From Hawksworthiomyces lignivorus (lineage: Eukaryota; Ascomycota; Sordariomycetes; Ophiostomatales; Ophiostomataceae): a stretch of 64,000 bases of DNA. Shown here one piece after another: positions 46,543-57,302 of this stretch; the first letter of the stretch is position 1; each line of letters starts with the position of its first letter. A program made the position numbers and the translations under genes. The notes beneath the pieces are model-generated. The model saw nothing but the letters and a program-made list of their open reading frames with translations. It ran no database searches and had not been told where the DNA came from. The stretch lies in contig NTMA01000090.1 in assembly GCA_002917075.1 (NCBI GenBank), positions 106,317 to 170,316 on the forward strand, given 5' to 3'.

Positions 46543-48760
46543 ACCAAGACGGTCTTCAGCAAGGTTACAAAGATAAAACGCGGCACTCTCAATTCGTAAC
46601 AGAAGCCGAAGGGAAGACAAAGAGGCTATGAAAAATGCTGAGATATATAAGGGATTTTATAGAGGCGACTATATTGGATTCTACACAGGCACAAGTTCAT
46701 TTTACGCGTAGAAAGCCGACGATATGTCTATCTCCTTTATACGTGTTCGAGGTTGTTTACTACTTTACATTTAGAAATAAGAATTTTTCCTGCATACCCG
46801 AAGGTGTGTTCAACCGTGGTGTGCTGCAATGAATTTTATATTGCCTACGTCAGAAAACTTTCCCACGATACATCTCAAATTTTTCCCTTTCCCAGATGCC
46901 CAATGTTGGCCTCGAAAAGGTAAGAAATTGTCAGATTACTAGGGCCCGGGTCAGAATGCAGTGATATAGGCCTGCAAGACCTAAAAAGGAAGTTGAAACT
47001 AGAAAAATAGAGATAGAGAAGGTCATCTACTAGGCATTGTGTACCTGTAATCATCTTGTTTTGTTCTGCTATCTCTGTGCGTAGTTCGCGTTTATTACTA
47101 CGCAAACCCCAACGGCACATGAAAGCCACCCGAGACTTTGGCTAACTTAATGGCTCGCCTCATACGGCGATGGCTCAAGTAGATCGAGCATATTCCAGAT
47201 TATTGATTGGCAGGCCGACTCTATGAGGATATACAATGGGCGTAGCCTCAAGCATCACTAGGTAGTTCACAATACTTCCTTTCCTCTACCTACTACCTAC
47301 TTCTTTACATATATTGGCCCATCTCGTATCATCGTCTCTTTATTTAATTAGGCGATAGTTTTTGCCTAGAGGGTTCTGTTGAACTATGCTGAATAGGCCC
47401 TAGTGCCAGGTAAAAGAATACTCCCCTACCTAAGCGCAGATCGGGTATATAGAGGGCTCATAGTAACTCAACAGATTCTTCCTACTATGGAGGTACAAGG
47501 AAGTGAAGATTGATTAATAAATACAATTGAAAACTATTCCCTACTTAAGCGCGAACCATTATTACTATGACGTCTAGTGTGGATATTAGTACGGTCGTAC
47601 TCTCAGATGTTAGATAATTACGGTGCAATTTCTTTAGAGAATTCCCATAAATTTTGTGGCAGTGTCGGCTGAACCTTAAGCCGGCCGATTCTCTAGACTT
47701 CTGTCCCACACTAGACCGCAAAAGTCCCTTTACACAAATTGTCGCCCTTTGAGGAGAACCTGGATACGGCATTTCGGCACTCCGGTATTTGCTGGCGTCG
47801 ACTACATCGTCATACCGTCACCAGCGACGGAAATCTCCACATTCCACACCTGGGTTAAAGGAGCGAAGTCACGGGTGCGACGTAATCTTTGATCCGTTAG
47901 GTCCCAATAGTCTGGGGCTGTTCAGCCCCAAACTCTCCGTACAATTAATGTAACTATAGTTTCATGACTTGGTGCCCTATCAGACGACCATGGATGGGTG
48001 CGTCTATGTGGGTTGCTTCGTCGTGAATAATGTTATTAATGACAAGCCGATTCGACTGCAGTTTGGATCTAGATCTTTCTAGCCTCAGCAGCCGTATTAC
48101 ACGATGCGTTACCGGTGCTACTCCGAACAACTTCCTCTATGGTATATATTATCGTAGTAGAAGTGCGGCTATGCCTATATAGCACTGGTATGCAATAACT
48201 ACATGTTGTTATTAATATGCAGCCAATCTTCAAGGACGTGGATTAGAGCTGTTTAAAATCTAAGTTCGATGTGGCTATTGAAATAGTACGTCTTTCTAGA
48301 AATCCACTATACAGTTTTTCACAAACTCATATAGCCAATAACCACAAAAAGATGTCTCATGGTATAGTAGCATCTTGGCATACATTGGCACACCATGTCT
48401 ACTCCAGTAGCTTCGGGGAGAGCTAATAGTCCGTAACATCGCCTAACCAGGTCTAGACTAGACTAGCTAGATATTTCCCCAGAACGTCCTTTACCCCAGG
48501 TCTTGGCATGGTTCAGAAGGCCACGTTAAATTACCGGATTTCCGGATTGTAGAAGAAATAATGAAATGTCATCCGGGAATTTGTATAGACTTAGTGTAGG
48601 AACGAGTACAAGGCGTTATATAAGGGTTACGAGGGATCTATCATTAGTGACCTTATGTATTCTATCAAGGACAACATTCCTATCAATCGAGAGCACCTCA
48701 CATATTACGTCTCTTCGTCGAATTTTCTCGCGGTCAAGATTACGGCAGGACGGAGCCAGA
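46543..48760. other. 2.2-kb intergenic region before the MFS gene
   Basis: No gene or repeat recognised apart from the CGG-N4-CCG site at 48,535. Several short open frames, all without family resemblance. Confidence 0.5.
48535..48544. promoter_or_regulatory. CGG-N4-CCG site (CGGATTTCCG)
   Basis: 217 bp upstream of the MFS transporter start codon; a further CGG follows at once (CCGGATTTCCGG core). Confidence 0.65.
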
Positions 48761-50727
48761 ATGGGTATCTCGGACAAAACTCGTCAGAATTTGGTACGAC
48801 CGACTATGGCATCAGCTCCCTGTCACACTTTAACTATCTCTTGACTGGTGATTCATATAATAATTAATCTCACTTGAACAGGTGCTGGCTGGTGCCACGC
48901 TCGGGTCATCGGTTGTGGGATTTAGCTCAGCAGTCATCTCATCAACCCTGAATCAACCCGGGTTTTATAGTACTATGAAGATGCCTATGTCTCCGACAGA
49001 GCCTGGCTACGATCATACTACGTCAATCATTAGTGCTGCAAACTCAGTCTTTTACGCTGGCGCTTTTTTCGGCACCATTATGATCTCGTGGCCCGCTGAG
49101 AAATGGGGGCGAGTCAAGGCTTTCCAGCTCAGCGCTCTCTGCCATATCGTGGCATGTACTCTTCAGGCAGCGGCTCAGAATCAGGCAATGGTGTGTCGTG
49201 CTTTAATTAGACCCTGCAGCTACCTCAATATTTTTTTTTTGTCTAACGAAAGGCGTTACTTGATGGCAGTATCTTGTCTCGCGTCTGCTAGCTGGTTTTG
49301 CTGTTGGCCAGGGCACTGGCGTGATGACCACCTACTACTCGGAAGTTAGCGTTCCTCAGAGGCGCGGGATGCTGGGAGGACTTCACGGCCTGATGATTGA
49401 AGTTGGCGCTCTTTCCAACGCATGGATATCGCTGGGGGCATACTACTCGAAAAGTTCCAGCTTTGCATGGCGCTTTCCAATTGCTTTGGTGTGTGCTCTA
49501 GCACTCGCTCTACTACTTGTATCATTTTTCCGTAAGTACCCAAGTGAGTAATATCACACTAACTCCTCGCTAATACTTTTAACTAGTGCCTGAAACGCCT
49601 CGCTGGTTGATTCGCAATGGAAAACCCAAGGAAGCGTTGGAAGTTTTGCAGATGCTTCACGGCCCTGATATGGCCGACAGGGAATTCCAGCAGATTCAGG
49701 TTCAAACCGAAGCTGATGTCGAGGCAATGGGATCAGCTGGAGTCTTGCAGGTATTCGTAGACCGAAACTATCGTAAAAGACTCGGTCTTGCGATTGGGCT
49801 GGTTTGCTTTGCACAAAGCAATGGCATTCTACTCATATACAGTGAGCTTGACCGTGCACTATTATGACCAATACTGCGAGTTTTTATCTGCTGACGCGTA
49901 GCTCCTCTTCCTACGCAGATTATAGCTCAATCATCTATACCACCCTTGGGCTAAGCAATAGGGATGCCCTGTGTTTGTCCGGCGGGTGGATCACATTCAC
50001 AGCAGTGACTATGGTATGTGGCAACTCTGTCAGCGACAGGTTTGGAAGGCGCGCAATGTTGAGTAAGTATCTATTGCCACTTGGATTAATCAATTTTTTT
50101 TTTGAACGGTGAACTGACATGCGTGCGAATTAGTGTTTGGCTTCGCTGGATGCTGTTCGTGCTTGTCCATATATACTGCCTGCCTTTCGCGGTTTATTGA
50201 GACACAAGGGACGAAATGGGCTGCTCTTTCAGTTGTATTTATCTTCTTGGATGTCATTCCTTACGGAGCAGGCTTGGGGACCACCCAGTTCACAGTACCG
50301 ACCGAGATATTCCCGAATCATCTTCGCTCATTTGCCAGTGCAGTCTCGATCAGCTGTATCTACCTCATTCAGGTCATGTGGTTGAACGTCGGGCCACTAG
50401 CTCTGCAGCGAGTTGAGTGGAAGTTCTATATTACCTTTATCGTTCTGGGCTTTTGTGGTTTCTGGTACATCTTTTTTTTTATACCGGAAGTAAGTTGATG
50501 CCAGCTACAAAATAACCCCTTTTTTGTTATATGGAGAACAAGTCGCTAACGACTGAATCGTTGTGATATAGACTGCTCGATTACCTCTCGAAGAGATTGA
50601 CGAACTCTTCGGCAAGAGTGTGGCGGCCCACTTAGACAGTGTCGATGTAAAACCAAATTCAGACCACGTGGAAAATGCTAAGCCTAGTGAAACTAGATTC
50701 AGGGAAAAAAGTGATAGTCCTGTTTAG
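48761..50727 (+). CDS. MFS transporter, sugar-porter type
   Basis: Seven exons (48761-48793, 48882-49190, 49270-49531, 49587-49841, 49919-50062, 50134-50489, 50572-50727) give 504 aa, about twelve membrane helices. Family signatures: the first helix with GATLGSSVVGFSSAVIS, WPAEKWGRVKAF after helix 2 (in place of the usual D-R-x-G-R-R), PETPRWLIRNGKPKEA in the central loop, SDRFGRRAML, and PTEIFPNHLRSFASAVS after the sixth helix of the C-half. Plasma-membrane proton symporters of this family carry sugars, quinate or other small hydroxylated compounds. Here it may import the substrate or a glycoside of it (inference). The first exon is only 33 nt but is confirmed by the in-frame junction QNL|VLAGATLG. 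It has a CGG-N4-CCG site 217 bp upstream. Confidence 0.92.
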
Positions 50728-51846
50728 ATAAAGTGGGTCGACAAATACTGTCAGTTTCCCCTAATGGTGCACTAACGCGCGGACCAAGGAGTGACTCGCT
50801 GACAAATACTAAGGACACGTCATTACTCTCGCCATTCACGTGTCTGGTTCACTACTGTTGAGTTCAGGTGAGCAGATTGTTAAAGGAGAGATAACTGTGC
50901 CTACGGTAGTCTGTGGCTAAACCTTTTAGTAAGGGGTAGTCACAGTGTGATATATACAGTAAATGAGTGTAATTCATACAGTGTTCAACTACTAAATATA
51001 AGTTTCACCAAACTGATCATGTACTTGTTCCATCTAATATCCACAAGGATAAGGTTCATAACATTCAACTTCATATAGCGTCGTGTAACGCAAGGTGTAC
51101 TGGATAGGGTGAAGATCAAAGGGCCATAAGAGCATATTGATAACAGTGCATATACCTACTGATTAAAACTGAATCTTATGTAAGTAATCGTAACTCGTAC
51201 ATGATTCACGCAATATGCTAGAATAACAGCCCTGAGGATTTACAGTGGGCCACATTAGTATATGTGGCCATCTTGCTAGAATATGCGACTCTCACTGTGT
51301 CCCTGTGGATATCCTTCTGGTATGCGGTTACAACAGGAGGGCGCTTGTGGTGTAGCAACCGAAACGCCAAACAATATACCCTTGTATTTCACTACCAATC
51401 CTATTCTTGACCAACAGGGTAACATCGCACGTTAATAGCATTCTGACGCTTCATCGGTGGCTCCTCGACTCAACTAACCAATATAACCACCACAACCTCA
51501 CAGCTAAAGTTAGCAATAGTATAGAGCCACGCCAAACATTACCAACGCCATACGGGTGCGTTCTGAAGGAGTATTGTCCTCCCTTTGTCATAAAGGTGGC
51601 TTCGCAGCTGGATCAGTGCTTGGCTTCGTCAATTTTAGTCTCGTCAATGCTCAATCAAATATGTCACAAGTAGCCTTCATTGAAAGGACTATTTGGTTTG
51701 AAAGGACTATTTGGTTTGCTAGAAACTGTCCATCGGTATCTATGTAAAAGTACATGTTGCAAGCTATCCGGTGTAAAAAGCGAAGAGTCCGTGATCCCCT
51801 TTTTATTGTGGCAGCAGGCAGAAATTACGAGTTGTGAATTGTAATA
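50728..51846. other. intergenic, no gene seen
   Basis: About 1.1 kb. Only a short direct repeat (GAAAGGACTATTTGGTTT twice, 51,678-51,713). No coding sequence supported. Confidence 0.5.
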
Positions 51847-52307
51847 AGTCCAACCCCCCCCCCATTCGCACCACCCCCCCATTTGCACCACTCTTTTGTT
51901 AGCAGCACTGCAAAAAAACGCGATTTTCAACAACAAATATCTCCTTCATTTTAATGATCAGTATACTGTAACTTCTTTTAGATATTAACCTAGTATATGT
52001 AATGTATTTAGGAAACTTTAGGCTGATTTTACAGTATATTGATTGAAATTCTAACGGATTTAAACCCACTAACAATTTTACTAGTAAATTATATACAAAT
52101 TTGTTAAATTTTCATTTTAGTTTAAAAAATTCAAAACAATACTTAAAAAATTACAATCTTTAAAATTTTATTCTCAACTATATGAATTATATTTGATCTT
52201 AGTTTTACGATTATACAGTAAAATTTCAAAAAATCGAGTAAAATTTGGTCAGTTTTATATGGCGTTTTGGTTCAAATGGGGGGGGTGCGAATGGGGGGGC
52301 TTGGACT
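51847..52307. mobile_element. MITE, pogo/Fot1-like termini
   Basis: 461-bp non-coding AT-rich element with terminal inverted repeats of about 40 bp. The left end starts AGTCCAACCCCCCC, then ATTCGCACC and a second C-run. The right end is its near-exact reverse complement, ending GGGGGGCTTGGACT. It is flanked by TA on both sides (51845-51846, 52308-52309), the target duplication of Tc1/mariner-pogo elements. The AGTC-type start with C-runs is like Fot1/pogo transposons of fungi. No transposase inside, so it must be moved in trans. Confidence 0.85.
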
Positions 52308-52503
52308 TATGTTATAGTTTTTTTAGTCCCAGTAAGACTAAACACTAAAGTCTCATAAAAATTAAACTAGACATAAGAGAAGGCGTTTTCTCTACATAAT
52401 GACAAGGAAGCCATAGATTACGTTCTTTGTCGTGAATCTAGATGCTAGTTTTTAAGTTGGACATGTACAAATGGCCCCCCCCCCCCTGTCTTTTGTTTTG
52501 AAA

Positions 52504-53596
52504 CTAATACTGGCCAAGAAGACCTGCCTTTACATCGTTCTTTCCATAGCTTCTTACGACCTCACGAGTCACCTTCAGAATGTCCTCGTGTCCCAATTCA
52601 AGAATTTTATCGCTCTCTGCCGCCGCGAGGCTCCAATCCGACCCGAATTGTGGGGCATAGATTGCTGCCAGTAATAGTTCCATTTGGCCAATTGCCTTCC
52701 CGTGCGCCAGCTTGTTTCGAGCTTCTCGAATAGTATCATCCGTGGTTTTGGGTGTGACTTTCCACTCGGTGTTTGTGACTTGTTCTAAAACCTTCAAAAC
52801 TTCTTTCTGGTTAGTTGTAAACGAGGACACATATAAAACCTTGTTTTGAGTCTCGTGTAAGTGGCGAAGGATCGAGTCGACAACGGTGCAGGTCTTTTGC
52901 AGCGTGGTAGCGCAGAATGGCTTCAGACCGTCATCAAATATTTCCGCAGTGTGCTTTTCGAGGTCATAACGCATGAATCCTATTTTAAGAGCCTTGCCAC
53001 CATGAGAAAGTATCAGCCCAATCGCCTTTGACACAGATCGCACAATGAGATCGCACAATGGATGCGCACAAACCACTTACCCAGTCATAAAATGGGCCGA
53101 CAGTAACCGCCGTCCAAGAGAAGGACGGATTCTCAGATGCCTTTTGACGCAGATACTTCCTGATCTCGACCCGGTCGCCATGCATACTCCATAAAGCTAT
53201 CATCGTTGGGTTCTCCATATTTGAGCTGAATTCTCCGGGTATTAGCCTCTCCACACCGGCATCCACAATGGCGTCGATGAGGGCTTTTCTCCTGTCCACT
53301 TTCATTGATGCCACTAAGTCAACCACAAACCGCTGTCCTTTGAAATCACGCAGTAGGGACTCATATGAAAAGTCGCTTTTCACGACTTCAACTCCATGAG
53401 GAACATGTGCCTCGCAACTCAAGCGACAAAGGACAGAGACCTTGTATTTTGTTTTCAGATTGGCGAGGTGCTCGATCAGTGATGGAGCTAAAACGCCGCT
53501 TGGCTAGGAGTTTCGTCAGTTAGTCAATATCTAATAGTGGAATCGATTGGTTTACCTTACCCCTATGACCATAATATTAGAAAGTTCCGAAGTCAT
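52504..53596 (-). CDS. NmrA-like / isoflavone-reductase-like NAD(P)-binding protein
   Basis: Three exons (53596-53561, 53503-53081, 52992-52504) give 315 aa. MTSELSNIMVIG joins PSGVLAPSLIEHL to form the glycine-rich dinucleotide loop. VERLIPGEFSSNMENPTM and TAVTVGPFYDW are typical of the PCBER/NmrA-like group, and the C-terminal half has its usual helical make-up. Members reduce C=C or C=O bonds of phenolics and terpenoids, or act as redox-sensing regulators that bind NAD(P) without catalysis. In this setting an ene-reductase-like or sensor role is possible; I cannot choose. It is divergent from BVMO 3, about 1 kb away. Confidence 0.85.
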
Positions 53597-54617
53597 GGTT
53601 AACTCTCTGAATGCCACTGTTTTCTAACACGGCGATACAAGTCGAATGACATACTGCTCAATTGACCTGTGGCATATTTAGGTGGAATTTAAAGCTTATA
53701 GTGATCAGTTAGCTTGCCACAATCGACCGAAAAGCCGGCACCCCACAGCACACCCTTTTCCAGTCAAATACAAATTATCTTTCTTTTGAAAGGAGGACTA
53801 TTACATCTTATAATTATCAACCTTAGCCATTGCTGAGACAATAGAATATCCATAATAGCTACGATCTATAAGAACAGGCTGGACTTTATAGAACCAACTG
53901 AACAAAAAAAATTACTTAATTTAATAAGAGGATTATTAGAGATGGCAAGCCAACTTAAATAACTGCAATAAATTAAGGAAAATAGTATAAATTAGCAAAA
54001 AAAGATATGTTCATAATATATTATTTTGGAGTTAACCTATTACCTTACATAGTCGTACATTAAAACCTTTTTCTTATATAAGGTGTGCTTCTATGCATAC
54101 TCCTTCTTTCAGCTGTACATATTTATGTATTCACACAGTTATTTTTTCCTATTATGTTTGACCGCCTTTTTCCAGTCTATTATTTAGGCCTCGTGTGGGA
54201 GTTGAATTCCAAGATAAAGCATTATAACAAAAAAATCAAGTTTTTTAAAACATCGACCGTGAAAGATAAATATGGATCTTCCATCGTATTATGCGCATAG
54301 AATTTCAACGTACGAAGACTTTGTAGCGAAAATCAGTTGTTAGGCTAGTTGTTCAACAACATGTGTGGGGCGGCTCACAGTCCCCGAAGCCGGCATCTCG
54401 GCCGTTTATGATGGTGGCGAGAGGGCAACTCCGGATAACCAGATAGACACTAAATAGTAACAAGACGTGACACCAGTAATATGACTTATTGTAGGTGAAG
54501 TCCAATTTTATGTTTTTGCAAACCATCAATTGTAACCACTAGCCTTGATCCTTCACCTTCATCGAGCATCTTCACATTCAATCCCAACACGTCATTGCTT
54601 GTTCCACCTTAGGCATC
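53597..54617. promoter_or_regulatory. divergent promoter, NmrA-like / BVMO 3
   Basis: About 1 kb, AT-rich in the middle. It contains CGGATAACCA at 54,432 (one mismatch to CGG-N4-CCG, 177 bp upstream of BVMO 3) and CGGCATCTCGGCCG near 54,391. Confidence 0.4.
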
Positions 54618-56564
54618 ATGACTGCTATAGCCCCCTCACTGGCTAGCAAGGTCCTGGAAGTACAGGAGAAGTACGACCAGGAGCGTGCCAAGAGACTTCG
54701 AGCCGATGGAAACTCACAGTTTGTCGAGTTCGCAAAGCTGGACAAGTATGCTAAGGTTTTGGAGAGCATCTGGATCGACCGAAGTGTTGACCAAATTCTC
54801 GCTCCCCCTCTGAAGGAAGGTTCGCGATGCGAAATCTTGATTCTGGGAGCGGGCTACGGTGGCCTTCTCGCCGCTGTGCGCCTCATAGAGCGGGGTGTTG
54901 ACCCAAATGATATTCGATTTGTGGACTGGGCAGGAGGTTTCGGCGGGTCATGGTGGCTCAATCGATACCCGGGCCTCATGTGCGACATTGAAAGCTACAT
55001 CTACATGCCACTGTTGGAAGAGACTGGCTATATGCCAAAGCACAAATATGCTTATGGTCCCGAGATTAGAGAGCATGCGGACAACATTGCTCGCAGGTAC
55101 GGGCTTCATGACAAGGCCTTGTTCGAAGTAACAGTCCTGGACATGTCACTCGATGAGACCAAATCCGAGTGGGTCACAACGCTCAGGTCAAGGGCGGCTC
55201 GTAACCACAATGAAATATTCAAAATTCGATCTCGCTTTGCTATTCTCGCCACGGGTACACTCAACTTCCCCAAGGTCCCCAACATTCCAGGTCTGGACAA
55301 GTTCAAGGAACACAGTTTCCATACCGCATTCTGGGACTATGAGTACACCGGTGGCAGTGAGACTACACCCAAAATGTCCAACCTGATGGATAAGAGAGTT
55401 GGTATCATTGGAACAGGTGCGACCGCTATCCAAGTAGTCCCAGAGCTTGCTAAATGGGCAAAAGAGTTATATGTCTTCCAGCGCACGCCGTCCGCTGTGG
55501 ATAAGAGGGGTCAGCAAGCGACAGACCCCGAATGGTGGAAGCAGGCACACGGGAAGCCGGGATGGCAGAAGGAGAGACGAGTGAACTTCCGCAAGTTCAC
55601 CTCAAATGAGCCAGATCTTCCTTCCGTCGACCTTGTCGGCGATGAGTGGACTAAATTTCCTAGTTATTCTGGTCAAATTGGTTCGCCCAAGGCGCCTGTA
55701 GATGAAAAGGAAATTCCGACCTATGTCGCGCAGCTCCATGAGCTGGATGTCGTTCGACAGCACAAAGTACGACGGCGTGTCGACGAAATTGTCCGCGATA
55801 AGGGAACAGCTGAAAAACTCAAGGCGTGGTACCCGGGCTGGTGCAAACGGCCATGCTTTCACGACGAGTATCTGCAGACTTTCAACCAGAAAAACGTCAC
55901 TCTCATAGACACTAATGGCAGAGGCGTTGACGCTCTGACCGAGTCCGGTCTCGTTTTCGATGGCAAGGAGTATCCCTTGGACTGTCTCATCTTCAGCACG
56001 GGCTATGAGATCTCTCTCTCGGCGAGCCCGGCAGGCCGTGCTCACATGACAGTCCACGGCCGAGGTGGACGCTCTCTAGAAGACAAGTGGGACGCCGGGG
56101 TCGCTACACTTCATGGTCTCAACAGCAACGGATTTCCGAATCTTTTTTGGTTGGGACTCACCCAGGTAGCCATCACGTCAAACCAGATCTGGATTATCGA
56201 GGAGCTCGCGAACCACTTGGCTTACATCTTCTCTCGATCCGAAGAGGTAGCTAAGAGCCATGGAGCTATTGCAACACTAGAGGACAAATATCCTTTCACC
56301 ATCGAGGCAACTGTGCAGGGTGAGGAGGATTGGACTAGGAAAGTTGTTGAACGTGCGGGGGGTTTTGCCGCAAGTGCGTCTTGCCCCCCAGGCTACTTCA
56401 ACGCGGAGGGTGAAGCGTTCCGTCAGGCTGAGAAGGGACCTGAGGCGCGTTTGAAGCTTGCCAGAGGGGCCGTTTGGGGGACAGGTTTCAAAGATTTTCT
56501 GGAACACCTGGAGAGGTGGGAGAAGGCGAATGATCTTGCTGGGCTTGACATTAAATTGGCTTGA
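54618..56564 (+). CDS. BVMO 3, intronless, long N-terminal extension
   Basis: Uninterrupted 648-aa flavin monooxygenase. It has about 75 extra N-terminal residues before the FAD site ILILGAGYGGLLAAV. GGFGGSWWLNRYPGLMCD follows, then the NADPH site GIIGTGATAIQVVP and the late block CLIFSTGYEIS. The fingerprint FxGxxxHxxxW reads FKEHSFHTAFWD, with Glu for the usual Gly. This is a different BVMO subfamily from the three intron-rich ones: longer, no introns, different codon environment. Separate ancestry or separate acquisition is therefore likely. Expected role is ketone oxygenation to ester/lactone, perhaps on a different ring or a later intermediate. It is followed on the same strand by BVMO 4. 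Confidence 0.93.
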   Translation: MTAIAPSLASKVLEVQEKYDQERAKRLRADGNSQFVEFAKLDKYAKVLESIWIDRSVDQILAPPLKEGSRCEILILGAGYGGLLAAVRLIERGVDPNDIRFVDWAGGFGGSWWLNRYPGLMCDIESYIYMPLLEETGYMPKHKYAYGPEIREHADNIARRYGLHDKALFEVTVLDMSLDETKSEWVTTLRSRAARNHNEIFKIRSRFAILATGTLNFPKVPNIPGLDKFKEHSFHTAFWDYEYTGGSETTPKMSNLMDKRVGIIGTGATAIQVVPELAKWAKELYVFQRTPSAVDKRGQQATDPEWWKQAHGKPGWQKERRVNFRKFTSNEPDLPSVDLVGDEWTKFPSYSGQIGSPKAPVDEKEIPTYVAQLHELDVVRQHKVRRRVDEIVRDKGTAEKLKAWYPGWCKRPCFHDEYLQTFNQKNVTLIDTNGRGVDALTESGLVFDGKEYPLDCLIFSTGYEISLSASPAGRAHMTVHGRGGRSLEDKWDAGVATLHGLNSNGFPNLFWLGLTQVAITSNQIWIIEELANHLAYIFSRSEEVAKSHGAIATLEDKYPFTIEATVQGEEDWTRKVVERAGGFAASASCPPGYFNAEGEAFRQAEKGPEARLKLARGAVWGTGFKDFLEHLERWEKANDLAGLDIKLA

Positions 56565-57302
56565 TGTCTCTATAGAACTTTACTACATTTCTATTCACAG
56601 TGCACCTAAGCAGTCAGGCAGCTAGATGACAAAGAGGCCTGGGGACATTTAAATTTACTACTATGCCATAAGTAGTCATTTGAGTGAAAGCCGGGCCACA
56701 TCTTTCACTATTTTTGTCTCCCATTGCATAGCAACTGCTTGTGTCGGCAAACATATGTCCGTAACCTTTCACCAGACGAGCGTACTTTCGATCATAACAA
56801 ACTGCACTGCACCACAAGTCACGACACAATCGTCATCTGGTTAACCGATAGAATTTCCTCCAACATTTTAAGATTCAGTAATTAGCTGTACAGGTTGCCG
56901 GCATTGAGGTTCGCCGCTATCCATACGAACTAAGACATATAGATATTGAGTAACCACATGCAGATAGTCTTATTGGGAGGTATTCGAGGCCGCACCTACT
57001 GTTAGTGTGTTGTTGGGGGAGGGAAGGAGGGGATCAAATTTGCCTTTCGACCTATTTGGGCTGTGGATGCCGACTTGCCGAACACGATTTGATACAACTA
57101 TCAAGTACATTGCCCCAAACCGAAGAGCCGTGAGCACATTCATCACAACAATTTAAGTTGTGGGTGAGCGTATCATGCTAGTGCTGAGCCATTAAGTAAC
57201 GCAATCAGTATCTTGAGACATCCTACAGTTGCCTCATTATCATATGCTTTTCTAATTCACTACTGAAAACCCCTGTGAAATATTCTAAACTATTTATTAG
57301 CC
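56565..57302. promoter_or_regulatory. spacer and BVMO 4 promoter
   Basis: About 740 bp with no gene and no full CGG-N4-CCG site. Nothing else recognised. Confidence 0.45.
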
